DNA from: Shewanella ulleungensis
GTDB lineage: Bacteria > Pseudomonadota > Gammaproteobacteria > Enterobacterales > Shewanellaceae
DNA: 64,000 nt
Reading direction: 5' to 3'
Assembly (NCBI RefSeq): GCF_014648315.1
Contig: NZ_BMQW01000002.1
Coordinates: 186,001 to 250,000 of the forward strand
Shown here one piece after another: positions 36,354 through 46,822 of this stretch. Under the pieces are notes generated by a model. That model had not been told where the DNA came from. It ran no database searches and saw nothing but the letters and a program-made list of their open reading frames with translations. The translations under genes and the position numbers were made by a program. Position 1 is the first letter of the stretch; each line of letters starts with the position of its first letter.

Positions 36354-37835
36354 TTATTGCTTATCTAAATAAGTATCAACAGCGGTTGCTCTATCTTCTG
36401 CATGCTCTAACAACTCATCAACAGCGCGATAGAAATCGCTGTCACTTTCTAAGAAGGTGTAGCCAGACACTTCAGATGTGGCATAGGTCTCAACCAGTGC
36501 TGAATAGTCATTGTATTTTGCTTGCATTTTATTGGTTTCAAATGCATCGCTAATGACCTCGAGTAAGTATTCGTTGTAGCGAGCACGATAGACATCATCT
36601 GCGTAGATTTTTGAGATCAGCGGCCAATTGCTTGAATTAAGATCTGAGAAGTCTAATGCCAATGCACCACCTTGATTACCATCTTGTAACGCTTCGTTAT
36701 TGTCCCATGGGATCCAGGTTAGCTTTGAGGTTTCAGGGTTATTATACAAGTAGTAGTTATGTGGCATTTTACCGTATGTATCCCAGTTTTGAATGATGCC
36801 ATTAACCGCTAAATATTTTAAAAATACCTCTACATCAAATACCGCTTCAAGGTTAGTACGCCATGTGGCTGGGTCGCTAGAGTAAGTATCGTCATGCAGC
36901 GCACTAAATAGTGCTTCAATATCAGACCAGTCTTCATCGTCTTCATTGGTTTTTTTCTCAAAGTCGTCTTGGCTAAATGAGCCCTCAACAAACATGGCGC
37001 CATCATCTTCAGGTTTATACAAGTTACCTTCGTCGCTTGAGAATTGGGTATCAATTACTGTGTCGTCAACTTCTTCAACGAGAGTGTATAGGCCAAAATA
37101 TTCAGGGCCATCACCATGATCGATGTACAAGGTATAAAAACCGGTGTGAGACACAGCAAGACCGGCGTCTTTAAATACATCCGCTGCAACTTTTTCGCGT
37201 AGCATGGACTCGTCGTTATAGTTATTTTTTAAACTAAACTTTTTAAATCCGTAAAACCGTTGGTTTTTGATTTGTGGGTAATCATCTTCAAACTCATCGA
37301 AGTCGAGTTTTAAAGCAAGTTTTAAAATACCTTGCTGCCAACTGCTTTGCAGTGATGAGTTACCTTTAAAACGGATACCAACCCGATACCATTGGGTGCC
37401 GTTATAAAACACTTCAGCAGGCACAAAGATAGGATCGTCTTCATCCACTAGAGTGCTTGAACTGGTTCGGCCAAATGTGCCATAGAGATCCGTCATGTTG
37501 TCTAGCATACTTTGCCAGCGGTCTTCTGTTACGACGATATCGAGTCTTTTAACTTCAGTATCACTAAACACTTCATCAAAATTAGGATCGACATTTTTAC
37601 TGTGAGTTTCGTCAGTCCAATCAGTCGCTTCAAAATCTGCATCGGTAACTTCTGTTGTGCTGGTATCTGTGGTGTCGGTGCTTGTTACTGTTTCAACGAC
37701 ATCTGTTGTATTGTCGCTATCGCTTCCACCACAACCTGTCAGCAATAGTAAGCTACTGAGTGCGAGTGCAAATAAGAACGTAATCGGCCGGTTAAACAGC
37801 CTATTGATTGGGTATAAATGATTACTGGTAACCAT
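36354..37835 (-). CDS. CotH-kinase family lipoprotein
   Basis: The 493-residue lipoprotein precursor has lipobox LLLLTGC, a low-complexity Thr/Asp linker (about residues 40-75), then a CotH-like protein-kinase fold. Typical segments are VGIRFKGNSSLQSSW, FGLYTLVEEVDDTVID, GNLYKPEDDG and WIPWDNNEAL, the last in the place of the catalytic/metal-binding motif. Secreted CotH proteins phosphorylate surface proteins in spore formers; in gram-negatives their role is unknown. GGAG lies six bases before the start. Confidence 0.8.
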   Translation of the reverse strand: MVTSNHLYPINRLFNRPITFLFALALSSLLLLTGCGGSDSDNTTDVVETVTSTDTTDTSTTEVTDADFEATDWTDETHSKNVDPNFDEVFSDTEVKRLDIVVTEDRWQSMLDNMTDLYGTFGRTSSSTLVDEDDPIFVPAEVFYNGTQWYRVGIRFKGNSSLQSSWQQGILKLALKLDFDEFEDDYPQIKNQRFYGFKKFSLKNNYNDESMLREKVAADVFKDAGLAVSHTGFYTLYIDHGDGPEYFGLYTLVEEVDDTVIDTQFSSDEGNLYKPEDDGAMFVEGSFSQDDFEKKTNEDDEDWSDIEALFSALHDDTYSSDPATWRTNLEAVFDVEVFLKYLAVNGIIQNWDTYGKMPHNYYLYNNPETSKLTWIPWDNNEALQDGNQGGALALDFSDLNSSNWPLISKIYADDVYRARYNEYLLEVISDAFETNKMQAKYNDYSALVETYATSEVSGYTFLESDSDFYRAVDELLEHAEDRATAVDTYLDKQ

Positions 37836-38183
37836 CAGATTCTCCTAACATTTGCTTATACTGGGTTATACGATTAATTGAAATAATATCGTTAACAGTA
37901 TGTTAGAGAAAAAAGGTGCATAAATTGTGCAGATAGAGTGGATATCTACAGCAAGTCAATAAAAGTGAGGCGTAGGTCATAACTCATGTATTGGGTGCAC
38001 GTTGTTAACCGAGTTAATGTGCTCGTAATGCGATAGAGTAGCTATGAGTCTCAATCGTTGAAGTTGTTTTAGTGCATTGGCAAGCAGTGGGTTTACAGTG
38101 ACTGAATTTCAGATTAGGGTAGAGATTACTATTAAGTGTTAATACTGTGTAAAAACAAAATCTTATAGACTCAAGGACGATAC
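37836..38183. other. 348-base divergent intergenic region
   Basis: Lies between the CotH-type gene and the rightward unknown secreted protein. It holds the ribosome-binding sites of both (GGAG and AAGGA). I see no convincing operator or hairpin apart from a degenerate CGATTA/TATCG inverted repeat near 37871-37892. Confidence 0.4.
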
Positions 38184-39587
38184 ATGAAATCTTCACTTTT
38201 TTTGCTCAGTTGTGCAATCTTAAGCCCTGCCATAAATGCCAATGAATTACCGCCAATTCTGGATTTTTACCCACTTTGTAGTCCACATATTATCGATACA
38301 ACCAATGATAAAATTGTCTATGATATTGACCCAGACTTGCTGGCATCTTCTAGTGATGGCGTGTTGTCCCATCGTGATGCTTATGTACAAAAAGCGTTTG
38401 TGGAAATAAAGCGCAAAGCTGCAGCAGCAGGCGCAGATGCTGTTATTATTGATAAGTTAACTGTTGGCGGAGTTGTTCGAAGTATTGACCTGCAAGATGA
38501 CAGCAGCCAAGTTAAGTCTAATACAAAGCAAATCCATGTGATTACCACTGCGCAATACGTTACCTTTTGTGACGATACACAACTGAGCAAAGATCCCACA
38601 CCGTATAACAGTCAAGGTAAATCAGTTTCGTATACCCAAACCACCGTTAAGTTGACAATGCCAAACGAGGGGAATGTATTAAAGCAAGCGCAAAAACACC
38701 AAGCACCTGATGCGGTTATTACAACCGACAGCGCCTATGGCATACACATAGGTGACTCGGTAGATGTTTTACAACAAGCATTAGGCCCTCACAGTATTCA
38801 GTTGCAACTGGACAATGGTGCAACCGTTTATGGTTATGGGCGCAGTCTATGGTTTGTTGTTAAAGACAATCGTATCGAGATGATTACCCAGGATTTAGGG
38901 TTGTTAAATGGCCATGGTCAAAACCAAATTGCCTTGAGTGAAAACTATGATGGCGATAATTGGGTGATTGCTAATCAGGTGCGTCAAGGTGATGGGTTTG
39001 CTAGTGTGAAAGCGCATTTAGCGCTTAAAAAGCAAGGTGATGTTTACAGTGTGGCAGGTAAAAATAGCCGATTGATATTAGCCTTCGAAGACTATAATGA
39101 AAGTCTAGATAACGCCGCTGTTTCTCGACTGAACAGCTTTGCCATTTTACCGTTAACAGCAACCGATGAGCATCACGTTCAGTTTGGTAATTTTGATAAT
39201 ATCGACATCACAACATTGCTGACATTAGCATTTAAGCAAGCTTATACCTTGCAACCACAACAGCTCATCAACCAAATCCAATTGACAGATAATGGCCCAA
39301 AAGTACTGGTGAATAGCAATGTGTTATTGGGATTTGATCGCCAGGGGGTTGTCAATTCAATCAAAATTACCGAGTCGATGTTTGGCGCACAAACGATGAG
39401 TGAATTTAACGCAGTGCTTGCCAGTTACAACTTGCCCGCTATCAAATCTCAATTGTTGGAGCGATACCCAAACGCAGAAGATAATTTTGATAACATTATG
39501 CTGACAAAAGGGACTTTGATGTTGTCGATCAATTTTGATTCATACGATGAAGATGCACAGTTAATTGATCTCACTTTACAGTTTTAA
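38184..39587 (+). CDS. Secreted protein of unknown function
   Basis: The 467-residue precursor has signal peptide SSLFLLSCAILSPAINA. The first part has a helix rich in Ala (VEIKRKAAAAGADAVIIDKL) like that in proteins that assemble small beta domains. Two cysteines at LCSPH and TFCDD may form a disulfide. The remainder is mixed beta with a repeated layout (GIHIGDSVDVLQQALGPHSI, then LLGFDRQGVVNSIKI). No family is recognised. AAGGA lies seven bases before the start. Confidence 0.7.
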   Translation: MKSSLFLLSCAILSPAINANELPPILDFYPLCSPHIIDTTNDKIVYDIDPDLLASSSDGVLSHRDAYVQKAFVEIKRKAAAAGADAVIIDKLTVGGVVRSIDLQDDSSQVKSNTKQIHVITTAQYVTFCDDTQLSKDPTPYNSQGKSVSYTQTTVKLTMPNEGNVLKQAQKHQAPDAVITTDSAYGIHIGDSVDVLQQALGPHSIQLQLDNGATVYGYGRSLWFVVKDNRIEMITQDLGLLNGHGQNQIALSENYDGDNWVIANQVRQGDGFASVKAHLALKKQGDVYSVAGKNSRLILAFEDYNESLDNAAVSRLNSFAILPLTATDEHHVQFGNFDNIDITTLLTLAFKQAYTLQPQQLINQIQLTDNGPKVLVNSNVLLGFDRQGVVNSIKITESMFGAQTMSEFNAVLASYNLPAIKSQLLERYPNAEDNFDNIMLTKGTLMLSINFDSYDEDAQLIDLTLQF

Positions 39588-39706
39588 TTTAGCCCATCGC
39601 GACATTTAAAGTAGTGTTAATAGTGAAATTGCCACGGATAAAATGAAGATTATTACCGTTCAATGCGCTAAAGTAGCACCCAAGTTATAAAGTTTTTGGG
39701 AAGTAT

Positions 39707-39955
39707 ATGAATATTGAAAATGAGGTGATTGATAATTTAGCCGATTTAGAACGCTTTTTAGTGTTAGTTGAAAAGGGCGGTTTAGGTTTAGAAGGCGTTG
39801 CTGGCGTGGGTATGGCAACCAGTAATGCTGATGGTCGTCATTTTGTTGCGGTATTTGGTGATAACCATAAACTTTTACTTGGCCGCTGGGTAACGCCTGA
39901 AATCTTTGAAAGCGGTCAAGAGATGGTTAAGAATGGCGTTAAGTCTAAGCACTGA
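39707..39955 (+). CDS. Small conserved-looking protein, unknown function
   Basis: An 82-residue soluble protein with a Gly-rich middle (EKGGLGLEGVAGVGMATSNA) and an amphipathic start. No family is recognised. GGGAAG precedes the start and a good terminator follows, which supports a real gene. Confidence 0.65.
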   Translation: MNIENEVIDNLADLERFLVLVEKGGLGLEGVAGVGMATSNADGRHFVAVFGDNHKLLLGRWVTPEIFESGQEMVKNGVKSKH

Positions 39956-39997
39956 TCTCCCCTGGTTTAATCAAGACGAATACCGTTTAAACAAAAC

Positions 39998-40023
39998 AGG
40001 CAGAATCGAAATTCTGCCTTTTT
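39998..40023. terminator. Intrinsic terminator after the 82-residue gene
   Basis: AGGCAGAAT and ATTCTGCCT close a four-base loop, followed by TTTT. It closely resembles the terminator at 43957-43987, including the AATGGTT just after it. Confidence 0.85.
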
Positions 40024-40052
40024 AATGGTTTTGATGCTGCATTGTCCTAGGA

Positions 40053-43000
40053 TTAATGAATAAGATACATTGCTTTGTTTGTCGACAACATCAGCTGTAA
40101 TCCCTTCGCAGTAGAGTAACGTGCTTTAAGCCCTTGTTCAGATGGTTCACCAATTAAACTTGGACTTCTCCAAATAACATTGCTGTTAACATCGTGTTTT
40201 TCAATATGATAATCTGTGTCTTCTTCGCTGTAGTATGCTTGCCCGACTTGAACTGCGACAAAATAGCCTTGGTTACTGCTGGTGGTTTCATCGATAGCAA
40301 TGCCAAAAATTGAACGCTTGATGGCTCTAGTGTCTTTTTCAACAAGGGTTAAGTTGGCTATTTCGTATGTATAGATATTGCTGTTATTTTCATAATGATC
40401 AGTGTTAATACACATCAGTTCTTGTTGTGTGTCACTATCTAGGTTTATTAACGTCAAATACTGGCAGTTTTGATTTATAAACGATTGTTCTGACAGTGAA
40501 CTCGTGTTTAGTGTTAGTAGGCTTACGGTATTATTTCGGGCCACAATCACGGTTTTTTCATTGATGACAAAGTCGGTAATATTGCTTTCAAAACTGTATT
40601 GGGCAATTAGGCTTTGGTCGTCAATATTAACGATTTTGAGTGTCTTGCCGTCGGCATAAATGGCATCTTCAAAACCATCTTTATTGATATCGAATGCCTT
40701 TATCATGCCAATGTCAGACTGGCTGCTGATTGTAGATTGCCAATGGAAGCTATAATCAAATAATTGCATCACGCTCATGCGCCCGTCGTAATACTCTGTT
40801 GTTGGCAGCAGTAAATCACCAAAACCGTCGTGGTTATAATCAGTAGTGACGGCATGAAAGCTATTATCCGAATTTGATGATATTTGCTCACTTAATTGGT
40901 AAGAACCATCAGCTGCCATTGTCAGGATTCGACTTCCTTGATAGCCGTTTGCGGTTTGCGGTACAAAGAATACGGCTTTTTCATCATTATCAGTGATAGT
41001 TGACCAACCTGCACTGCTAAAAGAATCTAATTGAACGGTAGAAGGGTTTTGTTTAATGTCGATGGTATTGATACCAATATCAGCCACAAGCAAACGATCT
41101 TCGGCTGTGGACATTGAATCAACGCCCCAATGAAGTTCGTCTTCACCATCATTATCAGAGTCGCCGACAGTTAACGAGCTTACGCTAGAGTATGGAGTAT
41201 ATTGAGACCATATTTGTGATAGTTCATTACTTGTTAAATTATAAGCATGCACTTCTCCAGATTGACATTCACCCACCACTAATTCGTCGGCGGCGTCATC
41301 ATCTAAATTCATGGTATTGATTGAACAAGTATTAAATACTTCAATGGTGGCTAATTGCGCTTTATTGACAGCAGAATAAACCGCGATAGCTCCCCAATGA
41401 TTCGCACCAGCAATTTCTTTAACACCATCGCCGTTGTAGTCACCAACCGTTATCGTTCGGTCACCAAATTGCGTGCTATTAGCCCATTTATTTTGCCAAC
41501 TTTGGGTATCGTAAACTAAGCCAGTATTGGTGATGAGTTCAAGACCTTGTTGCAAATCCACATTGGAAAATATGACCTGTTGAGCACTAATATTGGCAGT
41601 AAATAGCGTTTCTGAAGGCGCAGACATGCTGATAACACTGAGCCGTGATTCGGACTCGTAAGCGTTAATCCCTCGAGCATGCAAATAAGCAATTTCTGGG
41701 ATCCCGTCGTTATCGATATCATCAATTGCACCGCTGAAGAGCGTGTCTTCGGTCGCGAATAATTCGTATGGCAAAGCGTTGAGATCATTAATCACGCTAA
41801 TACCGTGTGTTGTAATCACCACAATATCATCACGATTATCTTTGTTGGTATCAAAAATCAGAACTTGGTTTATTGTGCCTTTAGTCGCTAATTTAAATGG
41901 ATAAAACCAGGTTTGTACGTAACTGTCATTTTGTTCGGTTAAAATAAACAGCCTGTTATTATTATCAGTAGATAACAACTCATTGCTACCATCACCATCA
42001 AAATCTCCTACCCACATTGATTTATCGTTACTAGGGACTTCAATGCCTGAGCGAGCTAATGGTATTGGTTTATCGGCATTCACATCAAGTGAAACCGTCG
42101 CTGATTCGAGGATATTGCCATTTGAGTCGGTAAGAGCAAAAACAAAGTCGACACTTTGTAAGGGGAAAAGATAGTCACTTCCGACTTGCCAAGTAACAAG
42201 CCCCTGGCTGTCAATGGTCGCGCCACTAGGCCCTGAAATTAACATGCCAATTTTAGCAGGATCAAGATTGTCTGGGTCTGTGAGCAATGCACTAAATTGC
42301 ACTGTTTGCCCCGATTGTATGTGGCTAGGTAGGTTAACGGCATTAAATTGTGCGGGTGAGTCGTTAATGGTAAAGAAAAAATAATCACTCTCAACAGTAT
42401 TAATACCATCGGAAACCACCATTGCCACTTTTACTTCATCCCCATAAACGGCAATGTGAGCTGGCAGAATGTAACTGGTTTGCCCGCTGACAAGTTGGCC
42501 ATTAATATACCAGCGGTAACTGACAGTGAGTTGAGCAAGACTGTTATCTGGGTCGAAATAATGCCCTGGTGACACAGTCAGTGGTGTTGTTGTATATAAC
42601 TGGTAATTATTACCGTTTGGCGCATAAACTTCTGGCGGTAATGACATCTTAGCCACATCAACAAGTGGTTTATTTGATAAATTATTGGTGATTAAGTCAT
42701 TAACAGATGCAAAGTAAGTACCTACATCATCAATGCCATTATTGTCTGTATCTTGGGTATATTTTACCGGGCCATTTAAAAACTCTAGCGTAGACAGATT
42801 AGTGCCCTTAACTATGATCTTTCCTTGCTCTAAATCTCCGCCCAAAGCATTTGTCGATATGTTGAATTGACCTAAGGTGCTATGAAAATAAGCTCCTGAA
42901 ATGACCCAATTAAATTGGTTGTTTTGATAGGATTGAGTTTGAGTTTGAGTTAGCTGAAAAAGTGCTTGTGTTTGGCCAGAGTAAGTATAAAGAAGATTGG

Positions 43001-43649
43001 TTTTGATACTGTTGCTGAATTGATCTGTATTTGGGTTTTCTTGGCTATTAATTCCATAGCTGCCAGTCAGTGACGTTGTGAGAGTACCTTCTTTCCAAGA
43101 TAGATTATCAAAGTTAAAGCTAAAATTATATTGACTGTCTGTGTTAGTTTTTAGCGAAAAGGCCATGTTACCGTTGACATTATTGCTATAGCCGTCGCTA
43201 CAATTATTGTAACTTACGGCAAGGTTTCCGGTAAATTGACTGCTTAATTGGCCTTTAAATTTGATACTGCCAGAGGTCGAACATTGGACTGTAAAATCCA
43301 CTTTCCCAGAGTTGGGTACATTATAATCAAGTTCTTCTAAATGTAAGTTAGGCAGTATAACACCTTCGCCAATAACCACTTTTTTAAACACATGTTGGGT
43401 ATTTGCGAGGGTTAATGTCGTCAATGATTTACTGCCAGTGTAGCGTACGCTAACTAATTGTGATGCCGCGTTCTCTAGCTCAATAGCATTATAGTTATTG
43501 GCGTTTTTAATAATATCAGACTGTGAGCTGGTGCCAGCTGGATTATCGGGTGTTTCAGTGGATGTGTCAGAAGAGTCTCCGCCACCGCCACAAGCCGAAA
43601 GAGAAAATAAAATCGCAAATGCGAGCGAGGAGCTGGTTTTCGTTAACAT
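40053..43649 (-). CDS. FG-GAP/VCBS-repeat surface lipoprotein
   Basis: The 1198-residue lipoprotein precursor has lipobox SLSAC followed by GGGG. The first third is beta-rich with no known domain. An Ig/cadherin-like pair follows at about residues 350-520 (TVSYRWYINGQLV, GSDYLFPLQSVDF). A beta-propeller of FG-GAP-type calcium repeats fills the rest: DFDGDGSNELL, DTNKDNRDDIV, DIDNDGIPEIAY, DYNGDGVKEIAG, DNDGEDELHWG, DYNHDGFGDLLL and DINKDGFEDAIY. Such proteins act at the cell surface in adhesion or polymer binding. AAGGA precedes the start. Confidence 0.85.
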   Translation of the reverse strand: MLTKTSSSLAFAILFSLSACGGGGDSSDTSTETPDNPAGTSSQSDIIKNANNYNAIELENAASQLVSVRYTGSKSLTTLTLANTQHVFKKVVIGEGVILPNLHLEELDYNVPNSGKVDFTVQCSTSGSIKFKGQLSSQFTGNLAVSYNNCSDGYSNNVNGNMAFSLKTNTDSQYNFSFNFDNLSWKEGTLTTSLTGSYGINSQENPNTDQFSNSIKTNLLYTYSGQTQALFQLTQTQTQSYQNNQFNWVISGAYFHSTLGQFNISTNALGGDLEQGKIIVKGTNLSTLEFLNGPVKYTQDTDNNGIDDVGTYFASVNDLITNNLSNKPLVDVAKMSLPPEVYAPNGNNYQLYTTTPLTVSPGHYFDPDNSLAQLTVSYRWYINGQLVSGQTSYILPAHIAVYGDEVKVAMVVSDGINTVESDYFFFTINDSPAQFNAVNLPSHIQSGQTVQFSALLTDPDNLDPAKIGMLISGPSGATIDSQGLVTWQVGSDYLFPLQSVDFVFALTDSNGNILESATVSLDVNADKPIPLARSGIEVPSNDKSMWVGDFDGDGSNELLSTDNNNRLFILTEQNDSYVQTWFYPFKLATKGTINQVLIFDTNKDNRDDIVVITTHGISVINDLNALPYELFATEDTLFSGAIDDIDNDGIPEIAYLHARGINAYESESRLSVISMSAPSETLFTANISAQQVIFSNVDLQQGLELITNTGLVYDTQSWQNKWANSTQFGDRTITVGDYNGDGVKEIAGANHWGAIAVYSAVNKAQLATIEVFNTCSINTMNLDDDAADELVVGECQSGEVHAYNLTSNELSQIWSQYTPYSSVSSLTVGDSDNDGEDELHWGVDSMSTAEDRLLVADIGINTIDIKQNPSTVQLDSFSSAGWSTITDNDEKAVFFVPQTANGYQGSRILTMAADGSYQLSEQISSNSDNSFHAVTTDYNHDGFGDLLLPTTEYYDGRMSVMQLFDYSFHWQSTISSQSDIGMIKAFDINKDGFEDAIYADGKTLKIVNIDDQSLIAQYSFESNITDFVINEKTVIVARNNTVSLLTLNTSSLSEQSFINQNCQYLTLINLDSDTQQELMCINTDHYENNSNIYTYEIANLTLVEKDTRAIKRSIFGIAIDETTSSNQGYFVAVQVGQAYYSEEDTDYHIEKHDVNSNVIWRSPSLIGEPSEQGLKARYSTAKGLQLMLSTNKAMYLIH

Positions 43650-43956
43650 TTTTCATCCTTGTGACAATGCTAGATAGATGTGTTTTTTGTGTAAATTTGT
43701 TGTTGGTTTTTTGTTGGCTATACTAGGATTTAGATATGGTTTTTGCAATGTAAATTTATGCTGAAATCAGTTATTTTTTTAAGGCAAATGAGGTTGAATC
43801 GTGACTACATATGCCGCTCAAGATTAAGTGGTCGTTTGGAGACATTTTTGCGGAGTAGTAAGTGGTTAACGTTATTGATTTAAATGGATTTATTTATTTT
43901 TATCGAGCGTCATGACGGATGTTAGAGCAATTTTAATATTGGCTAATTAAGGCCAC

Positions 43957-43987
43957 CAAAAGGCAGAATGAATATTCTGCCTTTTTT
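43957..43987. terminator. Bidirectional terminator downstream of amtB
   Basis: AAAAGGCAGAAT and ATTCTGCCTTTT close loop GAAT, with T runs on both strands. It ends 19 bases before the amtB stop on the minus strand. The rest of 43650-44005 shows no gene. Confidence 0.85.
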
Positions 43988-44005
43988 AATGGTTAACTTT
44001 TGTGA

Positions 44006-45220
44006 TTACTTATCTGAGTTGGTTGATCCAATTTTATGGACGGCTAAGTCGGCGCCAATAAATTCATCTTCCTGACTCAAACGTAAGCTTGCGACTTTAT
44101 TGACGATACCATAAACAATAAGCCCACCAACTAAGGCTACAACCACACCGGCCACACTACCAACGAGTTGCGACCTAATACTTACCCCGCCAAGGCCGCC
44201 TAATGCTTGTTGACCAAAAATACCCGCTGCAATGCCGCCCCATACTCCACATAAACCGTGAAGAGGCCATACCCCTAGAACGTCATCTATTTTGTTGCTG
44301 CGTTGTAATTTAGTGTATACCCATACAAATAAACCGCCCGCGACACCGCCGACAACAAATGCGCCAACAGGATGCATTAAATCAGAACCCGCACATACGG
44401 CAACTAACCCTGCTAATGGTCCGTTATGGATAAACCCGGGGTCATTTTTACCGACAACTAGCGCGACAACCGTGCCGCCAACCATAGCCATTAAACTATT
44501 AACCGCGACTAAACCGCTAATGCCATCGAGTGTTTGTGCTGACATTACGTTAAAGCCAAACCAACCAACAATCAGTACCCATGAGCCTAGTGCTAAAAAT
44601 GGAATGTTAGACGGTGCGAATGCAATACCCGGCTTACGACCACGGCGAGCACCAAGTAAATAAATCGCCACTAATGCCAGCCAACCACCCATAGCATGTA
44701 CCACAACTGAGCCGGCAAAATCATGAAATTGAGCGCCAAATTGATTTTCTAACCAGGTTTGAAATCCATAATTACCATTCCAGATAATGCCTTCAAATAG
44801 CGGGTAGACAAAGGCTACAATCATAGCAGAGGCAAATAAGAAGGGTCTAAAGCTACCGCGTTCTGCAATACCGCCTGAAACTATGGCGGGGATCGCTGCA
44901 GCAAAAGTGAGTAAGAAGAAGAATTTGACTAACTGATAGCCGTTATCAGCCCCTAATGTTTCAGCACTGACAAAAAAGTGGCTACCGTATGCGATTTGAT
45001 AACCAATGACAAAGTAGGCGATGGCTGAAAAAGCAAAGTCCGTTAGAATTTTAACCAGGGCGTTGACTTGATTTTTGTGTCTGACGGTACCGACTTCTAA
45101 AAATGCAAAGCCAGCGTGCATCGCTAACACCATGATTGCACCAAGTAAGATAAACACCGTGTCCGCACTTTGTGCAATAACTCCGATCGCATCACTAATA
45201 TTGTTCTGTTCAGTTGCCAT
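44006..45220 (-). CDS. amtB: Ammonium transporter
   Basis: The 404-residue protein has about 11 membrane helices. Conserved pore features are visible: the twin histidines in SVVVHAMGGW and WPLHGLCGVWG, and MHAGFAFLEVGTVRHKN and SGGIAERG near the front. It lacks an obvious signal peptide, consistent with many proteobacterial Amt proteins. No glnK gene is adjacent, which is unusual for the amtB-glnK pair. It imports ammonium/ammonia under nitrogen limitation. Confidence 0.93.
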   Translation of the reverse strand: MATEQNNISDAIGVIAQSADTVFILLGAIMVLAMHAGFAFLEVGTVRHKNQVNALVKILTDFAFSAIAYFVIGYQIAYGSHFFVSAETLGADNGYQLVKFFFLLTFAAAIPAIVSGGIAERGSFRPFLFASAMIVAFVYPLFEGIIWNGNYGFQTWLENQFGAQFHDFAGSVVVHAMGGWLALVAIYLLGARRGRKPGIAFAPSNIPFLALGSWVLIVGWFGFNVMSAQTLDGISGLVAVNSLMAMVGGTVVALVVGKNDPGFIHNGPLAGLVAVCAGSDLMHPVGAFVVGGVAGGLFVWVYTKLQRSNKIDDVLGVWPLHGLCGVWGGIAAGIFGQQALGGLGGVSIRSQLVGSVAGVVVALVGGLIVYGIVNKVASLRLSQEDEFIGADLAVHKIGSTNSDK

Positions 45221-45576
45221 ATACCGATTCTCTTTGGAAATTCATGCATTTATAAAGCAAAAGCCATTCCGATTTTATTATTCAATTACACTTTACTGGG
45301 CTCTTATGGTGCAAATATCTGAAAATATTGCTTAAATGTTTTAGGTTGTGCTCAATGGTTGTGCAATCTCCAAGCTTGATTATGCTAAAAAATCGCCTTA
45401 AAACAGTAGGAAATATTGATAGTGTATTATTTTGGTGCTCGCTTGCTTTCTTTTGGTGCGACAAGTTGGGTTTGAAATACCCTTACATTAACAGCTGTGA
45501 TTAGGATAATCTCGTGAATATCTGAACGATATTTGAATCGTTAGTTGATGCAATTAGACGCCGTAATAGGAGCTAT
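45221..45576. other. 356-base divergent region between amtB and the thiolase gene
   Basis: Contains two GCACCA half-sites on the minus strand (near 45315 and 45437) that resemble halves of NtrC sites, but no full dyad or sigma-54 promoter could be assigned. No gene is seen. Confidence 0.35.
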
Positions 45577-46746
45577 ATGACAACAGTAAGAGTCGCTGGA
45601 GTAGGGATGATCCCATTTTGCAAACCAGGACAGCAACAACCTTATCGAGTGATGGCCGCTGAAGCTATTAAGTTAGCAATAGCGGACGCTGGCATCAATG
45701 CGAAAGCGATTGGCCAAGCATATGGCGCTTACATCTATGGTGACAGCACCTGCGCTCAACATGCATTTTATGACGTAATACAAAGCGGTATTCCTGTTAT
45801 TAATGTTAATAACAATTGTTCGAGTGGCTCTACTGCGTTGTTTTTGGCTCGTCAAGCGGTATTATCGGGCCAAGTTGAGTGTGCATTAGCGTTTGGTTTT
45901 GAAGAAATGCAACCCGGCGCGTTAGGCTCACACTGGCAAGACAGAGAAAGTCCATTCGAGCGACTCGATCCTGTATTGCAGCAGTTCAATGCGCCACAAG
46001 GTCCAATTGCGTTACGTGCGTTTGGTGCGGCTGGGCGTCACTACATGGATAAATATCATATTAACGCAGATATCTTTGCCAAGGTGGCCGAAAAGTCGCG
46101 CAGGCATGCCATTAATAATCCGTACTCAATGTTTTCAACGCCATTAGCTTACCAACAAGTGCTCGACGATAAGGTAATATACGATAATTACCTCACTCGC
46201 TTAATGGCATGTCCGCCAACGTGTGGTGCCGCGGCGACGATTGTGTGCAGTGAACAGTTTGCCCGCCAGCACGGCATAACATCTAAAGTAAAAATTATTG
46301 CTCAAGCGATGGCGACTGACACAGAGCTCTCGTGGCAAGACCCCATTAACGCTGTAGGCAAAGGCATGACCCAACAAACGGCAGAGCAAGTGTATTGTGA
46401 TGCCGGTATTGGCCCTCGAGATATTGATGTGATTGAGTTGCATGATTGCTTTACCCCAAATGAGGTGATTACCTATGAAGCTCTAGGGTTGTGCCCTGAA
46501 GGTGAGGCGGCTCAATTGATTGCTGATGGAGATAATACTTATGGTGGGCGATATGTGATTGGGCCATCGGGTGGCTTGATGTCAAAAGGGCATCCTATTG
46601 GCGCGACTGGGCTTGCCCAATGTACCGAATTAACCTGGCACTTGCGCGGGCAAGCAGGTAAGCGGCAAGTTGATAACGCTAGACTGGCACTGCAACATAA
46701 TGTTGGTCTCGGCGGTGCTGTAGTGGTGACATTATACGGCGCGTAG
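45577..46746 (+). CDS. SCP-x/lipid-transfer type thiolase
   Basis: The 389-residue thiolase-fold enzyme has the nucleophilic cysteine in NNNCSSGSTAL, ELHDCFTPNE in the middle, and the histidine motif GHPIGATG. The C-terminal catalytic CxG of biosynthetic and degradative thiolases is replaced by HNVGLGGA, the mark of SCP-x-like thiolases that act on branched or sterol-like acyl-CoAs. It has a strong AGGAG ribosome-binding site. It is a single gene, with no beta-oxidation partner nearby. Confidence 0.88.
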   Translation: MTTVRVAGVGMIPFCKPGQQQPYRVMAAEAIKLAIADAGINAKAIGQAYGAYIYGDSTCAQHAFYDVIQSGIPVINVNNNCSSGSTALFLARQAVLSGQVECALAFGFEEMQPGALGSHWQDRESPFERLDPVLQQFNAPQGPIALRAFGAAGRHYMDKYHINADIFAKVAEKSRRHAINNPYSMFSTPLAYQQVLDDKVIYDNYLTRLMACPPTCGAAATIVCSEQFARQHGITSKVKIIAQAMATDTELSWQDPINAVGKGMTQQTAEQVYCDAGIGPRDIDVIELHDCFTPNEVITYEALGLCPEGEAAQLIADGDNTYGGRYVIGPSGGLMSKGHPIGATGLAQCTELTWHLRGQAGKRQVDNARLALQHNVGLGGAVVVTLYGA

Positions 46747-46774
46747 GTATAGATTATATGCCGTAAAGTGTTAC

Positions 46775-46806
46775 TCAATGCAGTGCGAAATATTTCACAC
46801 TGCATT
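46775..46806. terminator. Hairpin between convergent thiolase and PepSY genes
   Basis: CAATGCAGTG and CACTGCATTG pair, with a further GAAAT/ATTTC inner stem past one mismatch. It sits between convergent genes and lacks a long T tract. Confidence 0.65.
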
Positions 46807-46822
46807 GTGGATATATATTCTG

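Noticed and set aside
45221..45576. Sigma-54 promoter or NtrC dyad for amtB
   Set aside because: Only GCACCA half-sites and loosely spaced GG/GC elements were seen; no full match could be written down.
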